DNA of 64,000 nucleotides from UBA5066 sp048500275 (GCA_048500275.1 JASNYI010000003.1:620001-684000); one strand, 5' to 3'. Shown: positions 24,787 through 33,205, counted from the stretch's first letter. Program-made: numbers and translations. The notes: a model not told the origin generated them from the letters alone.

Positions 24787-24792
24787 TAGACT
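24787..24792 (+). promoter_or_regulatory. Candidate -10 box of the heme-sensor operon
   Basis: TAGACT preceded by AT lies 30 bases before the ATG at 24822, which has its own GGAGG. Identical TAGACT boxes occur before the genes at 10193, 18687 and (minus strand) 29174. A matching -35 is not clear. Confidence 0.3.
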
Positions 24793-24821
24793 CCGTCGCA
24801 GCTTCTGGAGGAATTGGCCCG

Positions 24822-25697
24822 ATGACGCTCCTGACGAAGTTCAACCTCGCCCTGATCGCGGTGTTCGCGCTGGCCCTCGTCCCCGCGGGCTGGATCGCGA
24901 ACGACCTCCTCCAGCGGAGCGCGCGCACCCAGGTGATCGAGAACGCCCGGATCATGATGGAGACCGCCCTCGCCGTCCGGACCTACACGATCCAGCAGAT
25001 CCAGCCGCTTCTCGCCCCTCAGCTGGAGACGACGTTTCTGCCCCAGTCGGTCCCGGCCTACTCGGCGACCGAGATCTTCAGCGCGCTACGGAAGACGAAC
25101 CCCGAGTACTCGTACAAGGAGGCGACGCTGAACCCGACGAACCCCCGGAACCGGACCGTCGACTGGGAGGCGGACCTCGTCCAGGCCTTCCGCAACGACG
25201 AGGCGAAGGCGGAGATCATCGGCGAGCGGGAGACGCCCCAGGGAAGGGCCCTCTTCCTCTCGCACCCGATCCGGATCCGGGACGAGAAGTGCCTCGCCTG
25301 CCACACGACGCCGGACGTCGCACCCGCCTCGCAGGTGAGGGCCTACGGCCCCAACAACGGCTACGGCTGGAAGCTGAACGAGATCATCGGCGCCCAGATC
25401 GTCTCCGTCCCGACGTCCCTCCCGGTGAAGATGGCGAGCCAGGCCTTCCGGACCCTGCTCCTGACGCTGGTCGGCGTCTTCGCGCTCACGCTCCTCATCC
25501 TCAACCTCCTCCTCCGGTTCGTCGTCATCCGCCCGCTCCGCGAGCTCTCGGCCATGGCCGACCAGGTGAGCCTCGGCAACATGGACGTCGCCGAGGTGAA
25601 GGTGGCGGGCAGCGACGAGGTCGCCCAGCTCGCCTCCTCCTTCGGCAGGATGAAGATCAGCCTCCGCAAGGCGCTCGCGATGCTGGAGCAGGAGTAG
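24822..25697 (+). CDS. DUF3365 (Tll0287-like) heme sensor with HAMP domain
   Basis: A 291-residue membrane sensor. A first transmembrane helix (residues ~8-30) is followed by a ~170-residue extracytoplasmic DUF3365 domain with a c-type heme attachment motif CLACHT, then a second helix (~207-232) and a HAMP linker (IRPLRELSAMADQVSLGN ... DEVAQLASSFGRMK). It stops ~20 residues after the HAMP, with no kinase, cyclase or methyl-accepting domain. The family senses redox state or ligands through a covalently bound heme. Ribosome site CTGGAGGA. The Ser/Thr kinase starts 18 bases after its stop, so the kinase may be the separated output (inference). Confidence 0.88.
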   Translation: MTLLTKFNLALIAVFALALVPAGWIANDLLQRSARTQVIENARIMMETALAVRTYTIQQIQPLLAPQLETTFLPQSVPAYSATEIFSALRKTNPEYSYKEATLNPTNPRNRTVDWEADLVQAFRNDEAKAEIIGERETPQGRALFLSHPIRIRDEKCLACHTTPDVAPASQVRAYGPNNGYGWKLNEIIGAQIVSVPTSLPVKMASQAFRTLLLTLVGVFALTLLILNLLLRFVVIRPLRELSAMADQVSLGNMDVAEVKVAGSDEVAQLASSFGRMKISLRKALAMLEQE

Positions 25698-25715
25698 CGG
25701 GGAAGGCGCCGGGGG

Positions 25716-27272
25716 ATGTCCAGCGTCGAGGTGGGCCCCGGCCGGACGTTCGGCGCCTACGAGGTCCTGGAGGAGCTCGGGAGGGGCGGCATGGGGCGCG
25801 TCTTCCGCGCGCGGCACGTCACGCTCGAGAGGGAGGTCGCCCTTAAGCTCCTCGCCGAGCAGTTCTCCGAGGACGAGTTCTACGTGCAGCGGTTCCTGAA
25901 GGAGGCCCGCGCGGCCGCACGCCTGAACCACCCCGGGATCGTCCAGATCTACGACTTCGGCCAGGTCGGCTCCCACTGGTACCTCGCGATGGAGCTCGTC
26001 GAGGGGCGGTCCCTCGCCCACTTCCTGAAGACGTGGGGCCGCTTCTCCGAGCTGAACGCCGTCGTCCTCGCCCGGCAGACGCTCACGGCCCTCGGGGTGG
26101 CGCACGCCGCGGGGATCGTTCACCGCGACATCAAGCCCGACAACGTGATCCTCGCGAAGAAGGGGGTCGTCAAGCTCGTCGACCTCGGCCTCGCCAAGAA
26201 GATCGACGACCCCGGGGCCTCCTCCACGGGCTTCGCGGCGGGAACGCCCTACTACATATCGCCCGAGCAGATCGAGGGGCGCTCGGACGTCGACGGCCGG
26301 GCGGACCTCTACTCCCTCGGCGCCACGCTCTTCCAGCTCGTGACGGGCCAGGTCCCGTTTCCCGGCCCCTCCAGCGCCGTCATCATGTCTCGCCACCTGA
26401 ACGAGAGGCCGCCAGACCCCCGGGAGCTCACGCCCGAGCTGAGCGAGGGCTTCTGCGTCGCGGTCCTCCGGCTCATGGCCCGCGAGAGGGAGCGCCGGCC
26501 GCAGAGCGCCGAGGAGGCGGAGAGGGAGTTCGCGGCGCTCCAGGCCGGGACCGTCCGGACGACGCCTCCGGCCCCCGGCGGCCCGGCGCCGAAGCCCGCA
26601 GCCGACCCCGGTTCCTCCGCGTTCGAGACGGCCATTTCCAACGCCCTGGAGTCCCCGGCGGCGGTCCCCTGGCCCCGCAGGGCTGCTCTGCCGCCCGAGC
26701 TCGCGACACCCCCGCCTCCGGGAGTCGCGGCCCTTCCCGACTGCCCCGCCGCATCCGGGATCGCCGACTGGGACCCTGACGTCTACCGGCGGGTGGAGGA
26801 GCGTCTCGCGGTCCGGGTCGGGCCCCTGGCGCGCGTCCTCGTCCGCAAGGCGGCGAGAGAGCGCCTGGATTTCGAGGGGCTCTGCCGCCGCCTGGCAGAG
26901 CAGATTCCCGACGAGGGAGAGCGCCCGGCGTTCCTCCGGGAGGTCCTCTCGGGACCCGTCTCCTCCCGACCGTCGGGCGGCGGGAGCGGCCCGGCGGCCG
27001 CCGCCGACCGGGTGACGCCGGCGCCGCGGCCCGCCTCACCGCAGGCGGCGAGCGGCGCCTCGTCTGGCCCTTCGGCCTTCCCGCCCGCGCTGCTCGTGGC
27101 CGCCGAGCAGCGGCTCGCCGCCGAGATCGGCCCGCTCGCCCGGGTCCTCGTGAGGAAGGAGTCGAAGCGCCAGGCGACGTGGGGCGCGCTCGTCGAGGCG
27201 CTCGCCGCGCAGGTCCCGGAAGAGGCCGGGCGCCGGCGCCTCCGCGAGGCCCTCGGCCCGCTGGGGGTTTGA
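25716..27272 (+). CDS. Serine/threonine protein kinase with duplicated C-terminal domain
   Basis: A 518-residue kinase without a transmembrane helix. Residues ~13-275 are a Hanks-type domain: glycine loop ELGRGGMGRVF, ATP lysine VALKLL, catalytic loop VHRDIKPDNVIL, DLG instead of DFG, and SPEQIEGRSDVDGRADLYSLG. A Pro/Ala-rich linker leads to two copies of a ~60-residue helical domain (residues ~355-415 and ~457-518) sharing GPLARVLVRK and a L..LA.Q.P.E...R.FLRE pattern. It lies 18 bases after the heme-sensor gene and upstream of the T6SS region. It could phosphorylate the FHA protein of the T6SS, as PpkA does in Pseudomonas; that link is inferred from neighbourhood only. Confidence 0.9.
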   Translation: MSSVEVGPGRTFGAYEVLEELGRGGMGRVFRARHVTLEREVALKLLAEQFSEDEFYVQRFLKEARAAARLNHPGIVQIYDFGQVGSHWYLAMELVEGRSLAHFLKTWGRFSELNAVVLARQTLTALGVAHAAGIVHRDIKPDNVILAKKGVVKLVDLGLAKKIDDPGASSTGFAAGTPYYISPEQIEGRSDVDGRADLYSLGATLFQLVTGQVPFPGPSSAVIMSRHLNERPPDPRELTPELSEGFCVAVLRLMARERERRPQSAEEAEREFAALQAGTVRTTPPAPGGPAPKPAADPGSSAFETAISNALESPAAVPWPRRAALPPELATPPPPGVAALPDCPAASGIADWDPDVYRRVEERLAVRVGPLARVLVRKAARERLDFEGLCRRLAEQIPDEGERPAFLREVLSGPVSSRPSGGGSGPAAAADRVTPAPRPASPQAASGASSGPSAFPPALLVAAEQRLAAEIGPLARVLVRKESKRQATWGALVEALAAQVPEEAGRRRLREALGPLGV

Positions 27273-27359
27273 CGCGCCGCCGAAACGGCTCCAGACTGCC
27301 GCAAACACTCCCCCGGGGCCGCCCCGGCGCCGTCCAGAGAGCCGGGAGAGGGGACGAGA

Positions 27360-28136
27360 ATGCCGACGATCAGCACCAGGAAGTTCATCGCGCTCCGGAA
27401 GCTGACCCGCACCCTCGCGGAGACGCTCCGGTCCGACCTGCGCTCGACGCTCATCACGATCGAGCCGCTGCTGCGCCCCCGGACCATGTTCGGCGAGCAC
27501 GTGCAGGGCCACGGCAAGGAGCTCGTCAAGGGGGCCGACCGGGCCTTCAAGGACCTCGCCGCCGACTTCGCCGAGGTCGCCGGGAGCAAGCCGTTCCACA
27601 TCCCGAAGGAGCTGAAGTCGCCGTTCGAGGTGATGAGCGCGTCCCTCGAGATGCAGCCGGTGGAGTATTCGTTCACGGCGCGGAGCGACCGCGACAGCAA
27701 GACCGTGAAGATCACCTCGCCGCTGAAGTGGGTCGTCAACTACCGGGACTACGGCCTCGAGGACTTGAAGCGGGTCCTGGCCGACCGGAACCGGACCGAG
27801 GAGCAGCTCCGCCGGTTCGTCGTCCACTTCCTCCTCGTGGAGCACGTCTTCACCCGGCAGCCAGGCATCAAGGACATGCTCGCCTCCCTCCGCTTCCCGC
27901 CCGTCGTCGAACGGCGCCCGGAGTTCGGCGGCCTGCCCATCACCTGCATCACGACGGCGGTCTCGACCTACCGGCCCGACGACGAGGTGATCATCGAGAC
28001 GACCGAGATCTCGGGCAGCGAGGAGTTCGAGGAGTTCGTGAGGGTGTCCGACGTCACGAACCTGAAGGACGCCTATCGCGACAAGCTCGTCGAGCTCGTG
28101 AAGGCGCAGGACCCGGAGCTCCTGGACGAGTCCTAG
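27360..28136 (+). CDS. Hypothetical protein between kinase and T6SS region
   Basis: A 258-residue soluble protein with no signal peptide or membrane helix. The N-terminal ~90 residues are helical and basic (RKFIALRKLTRTLAETLRSD); the middle is beta-rich (VEYSFTARSDRDSKTVKITS, LKWVVNYRDYG); the C-terminal part resembles a small alpha/beta domain (ITCITTAVSTYRPDDEVIIETTEISG). I do not recognise the family. The start is supported by GAGAGGGGACGAGA. It lies 87 bases after the kinase on the same strand and may be its substrate or partner; that is a guess from position. Confidence 0.65.
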   Translation: MPTISTRKFIALRKLTRTLAETLRSDLRSTLITIEPLLRPRTMFGEHVQGHGKELVKGADRAFKDLAADFAEVAGSKPFHIPKELKSPFEVMSASLEMQPVEYSFTARSDRDSKTVKITSPLKWVVNYRDYGLEDLKRVLADRNRTEEQLRRFVVHFLLVEHVFTRQPGIKDMLASLRFPPVVERRPEFGGLPITCITTAVSTYRPDDEVIIETTEISGSEEFEEFVRVSDVTNLKDAYRDKLVELVKAQDPELLDES

Positions 28137-28155
28137 GCGCGGTTCCCCGCCGCCG

Positions 28156-28179
28156 CGCGCCGCCCCGTCGGGCGGCGCG
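28156..28179. terminator. GC-rich hairpin between convergent genes
   Basis: CGCGCCGCCC pairs with GGGCGGCGCG around CGTC, 19 bases after one stop and 14 before the other convergent stop. No T-run follows on either strand, so terminator function is only plausible. Confidence 0.4.
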
Positions 28180-28193
28180 GGCCGGCGGAGCGG

Positions 28194-29174
28194 TCAGGTC
28201 TTCCGCCGGAGCCAGAGCCCCCCGCCGCGGCTGCGCTGCCACTGGGGGAGCTCCTTGACGATGGCCGAACGGTGGGCCGTCTCGAGGAAGCTCGCGAAGA
28301 TGGCGATCTCCCACGCCGCGTTGTTGAGGAGGAACGCCCGCCAGAGGTAGGCCTCGTTCCAGGCCCGCCCCTCCGCCACCCAGGCGCTCGGGTACTCGAA
28401 CGGCCAGTAGACGCCGGAGGGGTGGACGTGGATCCCCCCCTTCAGCCGCGGGAGGACCCGGAAGAGGAGGTGGTTCAGGTCGCTGCCCGTTTTCGAGACG
28501 TGGGTCGTCTCCACACACAGGACGTCTCCCGACGCCAGGGACGTGAACGTGTCGAAAGGGACCTCGTGGACCCGGGCGGGAAGGAGGCGGACCTTCTCCT
28601 CCTCCTCCTTCTTGAGGAGAGGGCGGAGCTTCTCCGCCTCCGGGTCGACGACCGTGATGGAGATCGTCCGGCCGAAGACGTGCTCGTTCAGGTCGAGGAG
28701 GGCGGGGACGAAAGGCCCCGCCCCGGCGCAGACGATGCGGCGCGGCCGCAGCTTGCGGAGGAAGGCGTGGAGGAGGGCCATGTCGGCCCAGCCGAAAGCG
28801 GGGTCGTCGGCGGAGCTGCGCCGCCCGTCCCCGTTCTGGGGGAAGGGGGGCTCGGCCCCCCAGCGCTTCATCTCGCGGATGATCGTCAGCTGCTCCTCGA
28901 CGAGCGTGTCGATGCCCGGAAGCTCCTCGGGCGGCTTGCCGAAGAGCTCGCTCTCGCGGCGCCTCACGTCGTCGAGGTCGGGAATCGGGGAGCGCGGGTC
29001 GCCGGGCGGGACCCAGAGCTTCTTCGTCGTCTCCCGCGCTTCCGCGAGGTCGCCGCGCTGGCCGGCGACGGTCTTTCGGAGCTCCTCGCGCTCGGCCTCC
29101 AGCGCCAGGATGTACCGGTGGATGTCCTTCAGGATCGGGAGCTGTCGCCCCACCTTCTTCAGGAAGCGGATCAA
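28194..29174 (-). CDS. Class I SAM-dependent methyltransferase
   Basis: A ~326-residue protein. An N-terminal coiled coil (ILALEAEREELRKTVAGQRG) precedes a Rossmann-type methyltransferase domain: IVCAGAGPFVPALLDLNE in the SAM-binding loop position, ITVVDPEA, then a conserved block VETTHVSKTGSDLNHLLF ... HVHPSGVYWPFEYPSAW ... WNEAYLWRAFL typical of the methyltransferase-24 group found in glycan and secondary-metabolite clusters. The TTG start at 29174 is chosen because AAGGAGG lies 5 bases upstream; a TAGACT box (29201-29206, minus strand) gives a likely -10. Substrate unknown. Divergent from the sheath-like gene. Confidence 0.8.
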   Translation of the reverse strand: MIRFLKKVGRQLPILKDIHRYILALEAEREELRKTVAGQRGDLAEARETTKKLWVPPGDPRSPIPDLDDVRRRESELFGKPPEELPGIDTLVEEQLTIIREMKRWGAEPPFPQNGDGRRSSADDPAFGWADMALLHAFLRKLRPRRIVCAGAGPFVPALLDLNEHVFGRTISITVVDPEAEKLRPLLKKEEEEKVRLLPARVHEVPFDTFTSLASGDVLCVETTHVSKTGSDLNHLLFRVLPRLKGGIHVHPSGVYWPFEYPSAWVAEGRAWNEAYLWRAFLLNNAAWEIAIFASFLETAHRSAIVKELPQWQRSRGGGLWLRRKT

Positions 29175-29200
29175 CGGGACCTCCTTGCTGCGTGGAGGCA

Positions 29201-29224
29201 AGTCTATCCCGCCCCGCCTATACT
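29201..29224. promoter_or_regulatory. Divergent -10 candidates (methyltransferase / sheath-like gene)
   Basis: Minus-strand TAGACT at 29201-29206 faces the methyltransferase start; plus-strand TATACT at 29219-29224 lies 33 bases before the ATG at 29258. Both downstream genes have good Shine-Dalgarno sequences. No -35 match is convincing. Confidence 0.35.
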
Positions 29225-29257
29225 CGATCCCACGAAACGCCGAGGAGGTCTCCCCCG

Positions 29258-30607
29258 ATGTCGAAGCCGTTCTCCTTCGGTTCGATCGACGTCCGCCTCG
29301 AGGCCGAAGCCGAGCCCCGGCCCGCCCGGGCCGAGGAAGGCGCACCCTTCCGGATTCTCGTGGCCGCCGACTTCAGCGGGCGCGCGGCCCGCGGCCTCGT
29401 CGAGACCGGGGCCGCTCTCGGCGAGAGGAAGGCGTTCCGCGTCGACCTCGACTCGCTCGACGCCACGATCGCGCGCCTCGAGCCGCAGGTCCGCCTGCGC
29501 GACGGCGACGTGATCCGGCTGCGCGAGCTGGACGACTTCCTCCCCGACACCCTCTTCGCGCGCATCCCCCGGTTCGGGGCGTTGAAGGAAGCCGCCGCGG
29601 CAGACGCGAGACGCCGGACGACGAGCCGTCCCGCCGCGGGCCTCCTCGACCGGATCCTGGACGGCGCGCCGCGGGAGGAGGAGCCCCTCGCGGAGGGCGG
29701 CCCCGACGGGCCGACCGAGCTGATGCGGACGGTCCTCGGGAATGGCGGGTTCCGGACGCTCGAGGCCGCGTGGCGCGGCATCGACTTCCTCGTCCGGAGG
29801 CTGGACGTCGACGGCCCCCTCACGCTCCACCTCCTCGACGTCTCGCCCGAGGAGCTGCGTGCCGACCTCCTCGCGGGGGACGACCTTTCGAAGTCGGGCC
29901 TCCACCGCCTCCTCGTCGAGAAGACCGTCGGGACCCCCGGCGCTCACCCCTGGGCCGCCCTCGTCGTCCTCGGCTCGTTCGGCCCATCCCGAGAGGACGC
30001 CGAGGCCCTCGGGCGCCTCGCGAAGCTCGCGGCGAAGGCGGGAACGGCGATCCTCGCCGGGGCCGAGCCGGGGCTCGTCGGCTGCGCCTCGCTCGCCGAG
30101 ACACCCGACCCGGACGACTGGACCGAGCCGTCGGGCTCGGGCGCCGAAGCCTGGACCGCGCTGCGGAGGCTTCCCGAGGCCCGCTACGTGGGCCTCGCCC
30201 TGCCGCGCCTCCTCCTCCGGCTCCCGTACGGGAAGGAGACGAACGCGGTCGAAGCGTTCGACTTCGAGGAGCTCTCCTCGCCGCCGGCGCACGAGGAGTA
30301 CCTCTGGGGAAACCCGGCCCTGGCGCTCGCCCTCCTCCTCGGCGAGGCGTTCCTCGAGGACGGCTGGGGGCTGCGCCCCGGCTCGGCACAGGAGATCTCC
30401 GGCCTCCCCTTCGCCCTCGTGGAGGAGGACGGCGAGAAGCACGCCGTGCCGTGCGCCGAGACGCTCTTCACCGTCCGCTCGATGCAGGCCGTCACGGCGA
30501 AGGGGCTGATGCCGCTCCTGACGATGAAGGGGACCGACACCGTGCGCCTCGCGACGTTCCAGTCGATCTCCGAGGAGGACGCGGAGCTGGCCGGCCGCTG
30601 GGGCTGA
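29258..30607 (+). CDS. TssB/TssC-like fused, shortened T6SS sheath paralogue
   Basis: A 449-residue protein. Its first ~130 residues align by eye with the TssB small sheath subunit in this window (ILVAADFSGR, then an RVDLDSLDATIARLEP segment matching the EIDRDNFDQVLAGMAP block). The rest follows the TssC large subunit: a WRGIDFLVRRLD block, RYVGLALPRLLLRLPYGKET and EEYLWGNPALAL are shared almost exactly. It stops near the point where the last ~90 residues of TssC begin, so it lacks part of the sheath-wall region. It could cap, prime or modulate the sheath; this is inference. Ribosome site CGAGGAGG. It ends convergently with the effector module. Confidence 0.82.
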   Translation: MSKPFSFGSIDVRLEAEAEPRPARAEEGAPFRILVAADFSGRAARGLVETGAALGERKAFRVDLDSLDATIARLEPQVRLRDGDVIRLRELDDFLPDTLFARIPRFGALKEAAAADARRRTTSRPAAGLLDRILDGAPREEEPLAEGGPDGPTELMRTVLGNGGFRTLEAAWRGIDFLVRRLDVDGPLTLHLLDVSPEELRADLLAGDDLSKSGLHRLLVEKTVGTPGAHPWAALVVLGSFGPSREDAEALGRLAKLAAKAGTAILAGAEPGLVGCASLAETPDPDDWTEPSGSGAEAWTALRRLPEARYVGLALPRLLLRLPYGKETNAVEAFDFEELSSPPAHEEYLWGNPALALALLLGEAFLEDGWGLRPGSAQEISGLPFALVEEDGEKHAVPCAETLFTVRSMQAVTAKGLMPLLTMKGTDTVRLATFQSISEEDAELAGRWG

Positions 30608-30624
30608 GGGGGCGCGGCGCCCCC
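30608..30624. terminator. GC hairpin directly after the sheath-like gene
   Basis: GGGGGCGC and GCGCCCCC flank a single G, starting at the base after the stop codon and 5 bases before the convergent gene's stop. There is no T-run; it may end both transcripts. Confidence 0.35.
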
Positions 30625-30629
30625 GGCGC

Positions 30630-31331
30630 TCACGGGAGGAGAGACCTGAGGAAGGTCCAGGTCTTGTCGAGGAGCGAGGGCCCGGAGAGGTCGCGGGTCT
30701 GGCTCGCGAGGAGGCGCCAGTAGTCGATCTCCTGCGGGTGCTCGACGAGGGTCGTCATCGTCACGAGGAACCAGTAGCGGTGGCAGAGCCGTGACTCGTA
30801 CGAATACTGCCAGTCCTCCACCTGGGAAGACTCGAGGACCCGCTCCAGCTCCGATCGGCCGCGCATCTCCGCAGCCTCCCCCGCGGGCTCGTACCCCGTC
30901 GGCTCGTCGGGACCGGCGACGTAGAGGACCCGGAACGGCTCGAACTCCTTCAGCGCGAACTGCGCCTCGTCGGCCGTCTTCGAGACCTTGCAGCGGAGCT
31001 CGACGAGAGCGCCGGAGAAGGGCCGCTCGAAGCGGGAGACGACGCTGCCGGAGGTCTTGCGCGCGTCGAAGCCCCGCTCCGTGCCCAGCCGCGTCACGAG
31101 GTCGGCCATGAGCTCCTTGACCCTCAAGCCCGTCGAGAGCCAGTCCCAGAACGCAACTGCGTTGTAGAGAGCGTCGACTCCGGCGGAGAGGGTGGGGTTG
31201 GGGTCGTCGTAGGAGGCGCCGACGCCGATCGGCCCGCCGCCGACCGAGCTGCCCGACGGGCGGAAGGCGCTGCTGCCCGGCAGGGGCACCGTGGAGGGAG
31301 GGCGGAAGGGGCTCGCGCCCGGCTTCGTCAC
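30630..31331 (-). CDS. Hypothetical protein, last gene of vgrG module 1
   Basis: A ~233-residue protein with no recognised family. The first ~50 residues are Pro/Ser/Gly-rich and probably disordered; then a compact alpha/beta domain (NAVAFWDWLSTGLRVKELMADL ... GALVELRCKVSKTADEAQFALK) and a C-terminal helical end (WRLLASQTRDLSGPSLLDKTW). The GTG start overlaps the TGA of the preceding small gene (GTGA), showing tight translational coupling. As the distal gene after a candidate effector it may be an immunity protein or co-factor; this rests only on position. Confidence 0.6.
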   Translation of the reverse strand: MTKPGASPFRPPSTVPLPGSSAFRPSGSSVGGGPIGVGASYDDPNPTLSAGVDALYNAVAFWDWLSTGLRVKELMADLVTRLGTERGFDARKTSGSVVSRFERPFSGALVELRCKVSKTADEAQFALKEFEPFRVLYVAGPDEPTGYEPAGEAAEMRGRSELERVLESSQVEDWQYSYESRLCHRYWFLVTMTTLVEHPQEIDYWRLLASQTRDLSGPSLLDKTWTFLRSLLP

Positions 31332-31561
31332 CGCCTCGCCTCCGGCCAGGGGGGGACGAGCTTCGTCTCGCCCGGCTTCATGCCTCCGATGTGGTCGAGG
31401 ACGGCGCGGTATCGCGGGTGGTCCTTCGTGTAGACGCGCCGCGCGTCGCCCCTGCGGCCCGTTGCGTCCTCGGCGCGCAGGTCCAGGACGAGGGTCCCGT
31501 CGTCGAGCATCCGGGCGGCACCGATGCTCGCGGGGAGTGGTGTCGGCCGTCTCTCGGTCAT
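31328..31561 (-). CDS. Small hypothetical protein of vgrG module 1
   Basis: A 77-residue soluble, charged protein (MTERRPTPLPASIGAARML ... YTKDHPRYRAVLDHIGGMKPG). Its ATG overlaps the stop of the effector gene (ATGA) and its stop overlaps the next start (GTGA), so it is embedded in a translationally coupled chain. The size and place directly after the HExxH protein make it a candidate immunity protein. No family is recognised. Confidence 0.6.
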   Translation of the reverse strand: MTERRPTPLPASIGAARMLDDGTLVLDLRAEDATGRRGDARRVYTKDHPRYRAVLDHIGGMKPGETKLVPPWPEARR

Positions 31562-32781
31562 GGTCCGCCTCCTGTCGCACCCGTCGCCGCGGGCGCCGCC
31601 GCGGGGGGCGCTCCCGGCGGGTTGTTCCGCCAGAAGTTGTCGAGGTTCGTCGTCCCGCCGCCACCGCCATAGTAGCGGGCCCCGCTCTCGGCCCAGGTCT
31701 CCTCCTGGCCGGCCGACCCCGTCTGCGTCTCGTAGGTGCCGAGGTTCGGGAGGTCGGCGGTGCGTGCGGTGTTGAAGTCGGTGCCCGTGGAGCGAGCCGT
31801 TCCCCCGCGGTTGTGGTCCACGGCGTGCAGCGCCTCGTGGACGGTCATGTTGGCCGAGCCGTGGCCTTCGCCCGTCACCGGGACGTGCGCGCCCGCGGGA
31901 GTGCCGTGGCCGCGCGTCGCGATGACGACCTCGTTCGTGTTCGGGTCGTACATGCCGGGAACGATGTCCCAGGTGTCGGCGGGGTCCCATCCCCTCGGGT
32001 GGTCGCCGCTGAGCTGCGTCGCGTAGTCCGTTACCGAGCCCCGGCAGGCGATGACCTTCGTCCCGTCCGCCTTCATCTGCTCGAGCGTCTCCTTCGGGAG
32101 CTTCGCGAGCTCCCGGGCGACGAGCTCCCTGTCGGCGTCGTCCCCGCTCCCGCCCTTCTGCGTCAGCTCGCGCGCGAGCTTCAGCCGCTCCTCCTCGGCC
32201 TTCTTCGCCTCCTCCTCGAGCTTCTCGACCTCCGAGGCGACGCAGGAGACACAGGGGTCGGCGACGTCGCCCTCCGTTTCCCCCTCGGCCTTCTCCTGCT
32301 CCTCGGCCTTCTTCTTCTCCTCCGCGTACTCCTCCTTCTTCTTCGCGAACTCCTTCTTGTCCTTCTCCAGCTTCTTTGCCGCCGCGTCGCGGGCGTCCTT
32401 CGCCTTCTTGTAGCGGGCCCTGTCTTCGGGCGAAAGGTCGCTTCCCTTGAGCGGGCGCTGCGGGTACTTCCCGAGGAACTCCTGCTTCATGCCCGCCATC
32501 GCGGCGTCGGCCCGCGCGATCCGCTGCTGTTGCGCGAGCCCGTCCTGCCGGATGGCCATGGCGTCGTTCCGGATGGCCTCCATGCGGTCCCGGCGCGCCA
32601 GCTCACCCGCGGCTCCGGCGCGGGCCGTGTCGATCCGCTGCGTCAGGGCCGTCCTCTTCGCCTCGATCCCAGGCTCGGCCGGGCCGCCCGGTGCGGTGGC
32701 CGTCCGTCGCTTCAGGTCGTCGAGGGCGCGGACCCGGCCTCTCAGGACGTCGCTGCGGGAGGCGGCGGCCGGCGTCGTCAC
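31558..32781 (-). CDS. Candidate T6SS effector with HExxH metallopeptidase-like domain
   Basis: A 407-residue protein without signal peptide or membrane helix. Residues ~1-100 are helical; ~105-225 form a long Lys/Glu coiled coil containing a CVSC pair. The C-terminal ~160 residues carry VHEALHAVDH, a HExxH zinc motif, with a second acidic site EETWAESGARYY ~45 residues later that could supply the third ligand, as in lethal-factor-like (ATLF) peptidases. The end is Gly/Pro/Ala-rich. It is encoded after vgrG, PAAR and a DUF4123 adaptor, the usual order for a VgrG-delivered toxin, with two small genes overlapping behind it. The metallopeptidase call is motif-based; delivery is inferred from context. 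Confidence 0.65.
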   Translation of the reverse strand: MTTPAAASRSDVLRGRVRALDDLKRRTATAPGGPAEPGIEAKRTALTQRIDTARAGAAGELARRDRMEAIRNDAMAIRQDGLAQQQRIARADAAMAGMKQEFLGKYPQRPLKGSDLSPEDRARYKKAKDARDAAAKKLEKDKKEFAKKKEEYAEEKKKAEEQEKAEGETEGDVADPCVSCVASEVEKLEEEAKKAEEERLKLARELTQKGGSGDDADRELVARELAKLPKETLEQMKADGTKVIACRGSVTDYATQLSGDHPRGWDPADTWDIVPGMYDPNTNEVVIATRGHGTPAGAHVPVTGEGHGSANMTVHEALHAVDHNRGGTARSTGTDFNTARTADLPNLGTYETQTGSAGQEETWAESGARYYGGGGGTTNLDNFWRNNPPGAPPAAAPAATGATGGGP

Positions 32782-32785
32782 GTCG

Positions 32786-33205
32786 TCACTCCGGCAGGAC
32801 GAAAGGCGCCGGCCCGGGGTCGGCGAAGTCCGCTTCGCCCCCCTCGAACGGGTCCGGCCCCTCGAAGCGGTTCAGGATCGCGCGGACGCGCCGGAGCTTC
32901 TCGTCGGGATCGATCTTCCGGTCGCGCAGGACGGCGCGGACGTCGCGTCTCTCCGGATCCTCCTCGAAATGCTCGCCCCACTCGAAGGAGAGGTCGGAGA
33001 AGGCCGTGACGTGCGCCTCCGACGTGAGCGCCCAGCGACGGCTCACGTGGACGTGCCGCACCACCTCCGCCCGGACGTCGGCCGGGTCGCGGCCGTCGAC
33101 TTTCTCGGGGTACTTCTCGATGGCCCTGGCGACGAGCCGGTCGACGAAGACCCGCAGCCTCAGGTCCGCGAACGCCTGCATCGTCTGCGGCCGCATCCTC
33201 CTCAT
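32786..33205 (-). CDS. Hypothetical protein of vgrG module 1
   Basis: A 139-residue soluble protein, Arg-rich, mainly helical at the N-terminus (MRRMRPQTMQAFADLRLRVF, then FVDRLVARAIEKYPEKVDG), with an acidic C-terminal half (FEWGEHFEEDPERRD, then GEADFADPGPAPFVLPE). Its ATG overlaps the stop of the DUF4123 gene (ATGA), and the effector gene starts 4 bases after its stop. It may be a second adaptor or chaperone. No family is recognised. Confidence 0.62.
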   Translation of the reverse strand: MRRMRPQTMQAFADLRLRVFVDRLVARAIEKYPEKVDGRDPADVRAEVVRHVHVSRRWALTSEAHVTAFSDLSFEWGEHFEEDPERRDVRAVLRDRKIDPDEKLRRVRAILNRFEGPDPFEGGEADFADPGPAPFVLPE

